Assembly: GCA_028819675.1 (NCBI GenBank)
Contig: JAPPKT010000609.1
Location: 1 to 8,792, forward strand
DNA length: 8,792 nucleotides
Direction of reading: 5' to 3'
Source of the DNA: Caldilineaceae bacterium
GTDB taxonomy: Bacteria; Chloroflexota; Anaerolineae; Caldilineales; Caldilineaceae
Positions 6,369-8,792 of the stretch are shown piece after piece. The position numbers and the translations under genes are program-made. The notes beneath the pieces are model-generated. The model was not told the origin of the DNA. It saw only the letters and a program-made list of their open reading frames with translations, and made no database searches. Position 1 is the first letter of the stretch, and each line of letters opens with the position of its first letter.

Positions 6369-7682
6369 TCAATCAATCACGCCAATATGGCGTCCCGCCT
6401 TGATGAAGACGCTTAATGCAAACTCAATGTCTTCTTCAGTATGGGCAGCCGTAACATTCGCCCGCAGGCGGGCGGTTCCTTCCTTAACGGCCGGCGGCAG
6501 AACAGGCAGTACAAATATGCCGTTGTCTTGACAGAACTTGGTCATTGCAAATGCGCGTTCTTCAGTCCCGACCATGATTGGAACGATCGGCGACTCGGTC
6601 TGGCCAGTGTCGAAACCGGCGGCCTGCAGACCGCTAGTGAACTGCTGCGCATTGCGGAGGAGGATGCGATTGCGCTCTGTACCTTCATCTTCCAGCACAT
6701 TGAAGCCTTCGGTAATGGCAGCTGCCACCGACGGCGGCAATGCGGCACTGAATACAAAGCCGCGCGCAGTATGCCGCAAATATGTGACCAGCTTGTCGCT
6801 GCCCGCCACATAGCCGCCAATGCCCGGAATCGCCTTGCTGAGTGTACCCATCTTCAGATCGATGGAGCCGTACATGTCAAAATGCTCCTCGATCCCATGT
6901 CCGGTCTTGCCCAGTACGCCGATGCTGTGTGCCTCGTCCAGCATCAGCCTCGCATTGTATCGCCTGCAAATCTCATGCGCATCCGGCAGATTGAAGATGT
7001 CGCCGTCCATCGAAAACACGGCGTCCGCGATGACCAGCTTCCCTGCCCCTTCCGGAGCGCGCCGCAACTGTCTTTCGAGGTCATCCATGTCGTTATGGCG
7101 GAAGCGGACAAACTTGCCTCTGGCCAGCAAACAGCCATCGACTATACTCGCATGATTCCACCTGTCCGAAAATACCCAGTCTCCGCGTCCGACAATCGTG
7201 CTGACCGTGGCCAGATTGGTAACATAGCCGGAACTGTATACAATTGCCTCTTCTCTCCGGGCGAAATCGGCAATCGTCCTCTCCATCTTGGTGTGGAGAT
7301 CTAGCGTGCCGCCGAGAATGCGTACGCCATGAGTGCCGGTTCCATATTTGTCTGCCGCCTCTTTGGCTGCTGCCACAATGCGAGGATGGTTTATCAGTCC
7401 CAGGTAACTGTAGGTCGCAAACATCAGCTTGCGCTTGCCCTCAGTATGTACCCATGGCCCCTCAAGTGAATCTACCGGCTGAAAATAGTAGTAGTGTTCG
7501 CTTGCTTTTGCCTCTGCCGTCCGTTCCCACCAGGCATCGATTCCCTGCGAAAAAGCATCGACCAGTTCACCATCGCCGTTCAGAAAGGACTCAAAAGAAG
7601 GGGCGTCTATCGCCGCCGTGGAGAGACCATCGGGATGGACCCCAACTGGCTCCGCTCCAAGGCGCGCTAACTGATTAACCAT
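6369..7682 (-). CDS. Alpha-oxoamine synthase (serine palmitoyltransferase / AONS / KBL-like PLP enzyme)
   Basis: This 437-aa PLP-dependent fold-type I enzyme belongs to the family that condenses an acyl-CoA or acyl-ACP with an amino acid and releases CO2. Visible elements are the stacking histidine H177 in RWNHASIVDG, RHNDMDDLE at 195-203, ADAVFSMDGD at 219-228, the cofactor aspartate and histidine of LDEAHSIGVLG (D249, H252), the Schiff-base lysine K283 in GTLSKAIPGIGGYVAG, and FVFSAALPP at 309-317. An N-terminal extension of about 65-80 residues, including EHYYYFQPVDSLEGPWV, is longer than in BioF or glycine C-acetyltransferase and suits serine palmitoyltransferase-like or ACP-linked relatives. 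A GAGGT ribosome site lies 8 nt before the ATG. No biotin, threonine-catabolism or sphingolipid partner gene is adjacent, so the amino acid and acyl substrates remain open. Confidence 0.88.
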   Translation of the reverse strand: MVNQLARLGAEPVGVHPDGLSTAAIDAPSFESFLNGDGELVDAFSQGIDAWWERTAEAKASEHYYYFQPVDSLEGPWVHTEGKRKLMFATYSYLGLINHPRIVAAAKEAADKYGTGTHGVRILGGTLDLHTKMERTIADFARREEAIVYSSGYVTNLATVSTIVGRGDWVFSDRWNHASIVDGCLLARGKFVRFRHNDMDDLERQLRRAPEGAGKLVIADAVFSMDGDIFNLPDAHEICRRYNARLMLDEAHSIGVLGKTGHGIEEHFDMYGSIDLKMGTLSKAIPGIGGYVAGSDKLVTYLRHTARGFVFSAALPPSVAAAITEGFNVLEDEGTERNRILLRNAQQFTSGLQAAGFDTGQTESPIVPIMVGTEERAFAMTKFCQDNGIFVLPVLPPAVKEGTARLRANVTAAHTEEDIEFALSVFIKAGRHIGVID

Positions 7683-7690
7683 TGTATGAG

Positions 7691-7695
7691 ACCTC
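7691..7695 (-). promoter_or_regulatory. Ribosome binding site of the alpha-oxoamine synthase
   Basis: GAGGT lies 8 nt before the ATG at 7682. It supports this start over internal methionines and keeps the unusual N-terminal extension in the protein. Confidence 0.6.
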
Positions 7696-7786
7696 GTTTT
7701 CCACTACGTTACAATATACTAGGGCAGAGAAGGCACCGGGATAATTGTATATGCCAATGTCCGCCAGCAAAAAACAGCCGACCCAA

Positions 7787-7798
7787 TCGTCTAGACGA
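7787..7798. promoter_or_regulatory. Perfect 12-bp palindrome, possible operator
   Basis: TCGTCTAGACGA is a perfect palindrome about 18-29 nt downstream of the predicted start of transcription for the alpha-oxoamine synthase, within its leader. The position suits binding by a dimeric repressor, or in RNA a 4-bp hairpin with CTAG loop, extended by a CCC/GGG pair. A run of six U follows 12 nt later (7774-7769), too far for a standard terminator. No regulator gene lies in the window. Confidence 0.35.
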
Positions 7799-7822
7799 AG
7801 GGCGCGAGAATAATATCATAGA

Positions 7823-7851
7823 ATTGTATCGCATTAAAGTCCACCGTGCAA
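7823..7851 (-). promoter_or_regulatory. Sigma70-like promoter of the alpha-oxoamine synthase
   Basis: A -35 box TTGCAC (7851-7846, 3/6) and a -10 box TACAAT (7828-7823, 5/6) are 17 nt apart on the minus strand. Start of transcription would be near 7816, giving a leader of about 134 nt that holds the 12-bp palindrome. A second TACAAT at 7749-7744 could be the -10 of a nearer promoter, but its -35 is poor. The same heptamer, ATTGTAT on the plus strand, occurs at 7681, 7744 and 7823. Confidence 0.45.
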
Positions 7852-7877
7852 AGACGACCTGTCATGGGGCAAGAATC

Positions 7878-7927
7878 CGGCTTCGGCCGCACATCTAAAC
7901 CCCGCCTTCAAGCCAGGCCGCTTTTTT
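7878..7927 (+). terminator. Terminator-like element: UUCG hairpin, GC stem and T6 run
   Basis: Read on the plus strand, CGGC-TTCG-GCCG forms a compact hairpin with a very stable UUCG loop (about 7879-7890). It is followed by a GCCT/AGGC stem with flanking GC pairs (about 7904-7918) and then six T (7922-7927). GGGG at 7866-7869 could also pair with CCCC near 7900. The stem next to the T-run is imperfect. It sits just upstream of the hydrolase promoter and may stop plus-strand transcription entering from the synthase side, or end a short RNA. No coding sequence precedes it on this strand. Confidence 0.35.
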
Positions 7928-7951
7928 GTTCGAAGCCCGTCTGCCCCGCGA

Positions 7952-7957
7952 TATAAT
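7952..7957 (+). promoter_or_regulatory. -10 element of the YheT-like hydrolase promoter
   Basis: A perfect TATAAT lies 25 nt before the ATG at 7982, giving a leader of under 20 nt. The only matching -35 at 17 nt is a poor TTCGAA (7929-7934); TTGTTC at 7926 would need a 20-nt spacer. The promoter may be weak or activator dependent. Confidence 0.45.
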
Positions 7958-7981
7958 AGGTTAGACCTCACGAGTTCAAAC

Positions 7982-8792
7982 ATGCACGCAAAGCACCCTG
8001 ACCCAGAGAACCAGTACCAGCCCCACAGGCTTCTACGCGATGGCAATCTGCAGACGATTCTTGGCCGCCACATCCCCCGGGACGCCGCGTTAGTCAACGA
8101 AGACGAACAGATAGTCCTGTTTGACGCCGGACCTGACAGGACGGATCTCGATCCGGGCCGGGCCGTGCGGCTGCTTGGATTCTACACGCCGCACCGTAAC
8201 TCCGTCGACCCGCAAACACCTCCTAAAGGTCTGGCAATGCTGGTGCACGGTTGGGAAGGAGACAGCCACTCCGCCTACAATCTCATCCTGGGCAGCTCTC
8301 TGATTCGCACAGGATATGACGTCGTCCGCATCAACATGCGCGACCATGGACCGACGCACCACCTCAACACGGGGATCTTTTTCGCAACCCTCATCGAGGA
8401 GTTCCACGCCGCGACCCAGCAGGTTGGCCTTCTCGCTGCTGGTAGGCCTTTCTTCATCATCGGCGCCTCTCTCGGCGGCAATTTCGTCGTCCGCATGGCA
8501 CTGCGCCATGCCCTTAGTCCCATCCCCAACCTGCGCCGGGCCATAGCGGTCAATCCCGTCCTCAATCCCCGGCTCACATGCATTCTGCTGGACAACCACC
8601 GGCTCCTGCGCCGCTACTTTCGCCGCCGCTGGCTGGATTCGCTCCTCAAGAAGCAACAACTGTTTCCCGAACTATACGACTTTACACCCTTGGCTTCCGT
8701 CCCGACGATCTGGGAAATGAGCGACTGGGTGACCAAAAGCATGTCCCACTACAGTGGCGTGGAAGAATACTTGGACGCCTATTCAGTCCAGC
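7982..8792 (+). CDS. YheT-type alpha/beta hydrolase (C-terminus cut by window edge)
   Basis: The 270 visible residues match the YheT/UPF0017 (COG0429) alpha/beta hydrolases, usually 310-350 aa, so the end and the catalytic histidine lie beyond the right edge. Family marks are the N-terminal RDGNLQTILG (family: NPHLQT), the oxyanion-hole region LVHGWEGDSHSAY at 87-99, the RINMRDHGPTHHLNTG block at 116-131, and the nucleophile elbow GASLGGN with S163. Members are predicted carboxylesterases acting on short acyl esters; their physiological substrates are mostly unknown. The ATG at 7982 is the first start after a TATAAT box. The ribosome site is weak (GAG 7 nt upstream). It is divergent from the alpha-oxoamine synthase across 299 nt, which hints at but does not prove joint regulation. 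The base composition matches the neighbours. Confidence 0.85.
   Translation, partial: MHAKHPDPENQYQPHRLLRDGNLQTILGRHIPRDAALVNEDEQIVLFDAGPDRTDLDPGRAVRLLGFYTPHRNSVDPQTPPKGLAMLVHGWEGDSHSAYNLILGSSLIRTGYDVVRINMRDHGPTHHLNTGIFFATLIEEFHAATQQVGLLAAGRPFFIIGASLGGNFVVRMALRHALSPIPNLRRAIAVNPVLNPRLTCILLDNHRLLRRYFRRRWLDSLLKKQQLFPELYDFTPLASVPTIWEMSDWVTKSMSHYSGVEEYLDAYSVQ

Noticed and set aside
6441..7304. A 287-codon open frame on the plus strand
   Set aside because: It is fully antisense to the alpha-oxoamine synthase, whose protein is conserved throughout; its translation shows no recognisable domain and fits a shadow frame of GC-rich coding sequence.
7769..7798. Intrinsic terminator in the synthase leader
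   Set aside because: The stem at 7787-7798 is separated from the U6 run by 12 nt, and no stem directly abuts the U-run, so a standard terminator is not supported.
7810..7930. Riboswitch (c-di-GMP, cobalamin or preQ1-like) upstream of the hydrolase
   Set aside because: Some local words resemble riboswitch cores, but the ordered conserved elements of these classes are absent and the hydrolase promoter lies downstream of this stretch.
8090..8659. A 189-codon open frame on the minus strand
   Set aside because: It is antisense to the YheT-like hydrolase, which has clear family motifs on the plus strand.
1..8792. Mobile element, CRISPR array, toxin-antitoxin or defence island
   Set aside because: No transposase, integrase, repeat-spacer pattern, small gene pair or terminal inverted repeats were found; gene composition appears uniform.

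Overview
This is a moderately GC-rich bacterial window with compact gene packing and few gaps. Five genes read leftwards on the minus strand, and one gene reads rightwards at the right edge. No tRNA, rRNA, CRISPR array, insertion sequence or phage gene is visible. The gene mix (a DHH-CBS-CBS-nucleotidyltransferase fusion, a DgoD-like enolase-superfamily enzyme, an 8-oxoguanine-deaminase-type amidohydrolase and a protein of the family often labelled 'quinate 5-dehydrogenase') would fit an uncultured member of phyla such as Chloroflexota, Armatimonadota or Poribacteria. That placement is a weak inference from gene families only.

Layout, in minus-strand transcription order. An alpha-oxoamine synthase (7680-7682 start, 6369 stop) is preceded by a leader with a sigma70-like promoter and a 12-bp palindrome. 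Next come a conserved protein of uncertain function (6277-5387), an amidohydrolase best matched to 8-oxoguanine deaminase (5273-3864), and a large tRNA nucleotidyltransferase fusion with its own probable promoter (start 3733, stop 947). Last is a DgoD-like dehydratase that runs off the left edge (start 913). The gaps are about 97, 113, 130 and 33 nt, so only the last pair is tightly coupled. A YheT-type alpha/beta hydrolase starts at 7982 on the plus strand and runs off the right edge. It is divergent from the alpha-oxoamine synthase across a 299-nt regulatory region.

How the genes fit together: I see no single pathway. The themes are tRNA 3'-end maturation or nucleic-acid turnover (the fusion), oxidised-purine salvage (the deaminase), sugar-acid catabolism (the DgoD-like enzyme), and acyl/amino-acid condensation, possibly for lipid or cofactor synthesis (the alpha-oxoamine synthase). 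The points most worth a second look are the uncharacterised 296-aa protein between the synthase and the deaminase, the structured leader of the synthase, and the terminator-like element just upstream of the YheT promoter. I did not find a convincing new defence, mobile or RNA system.
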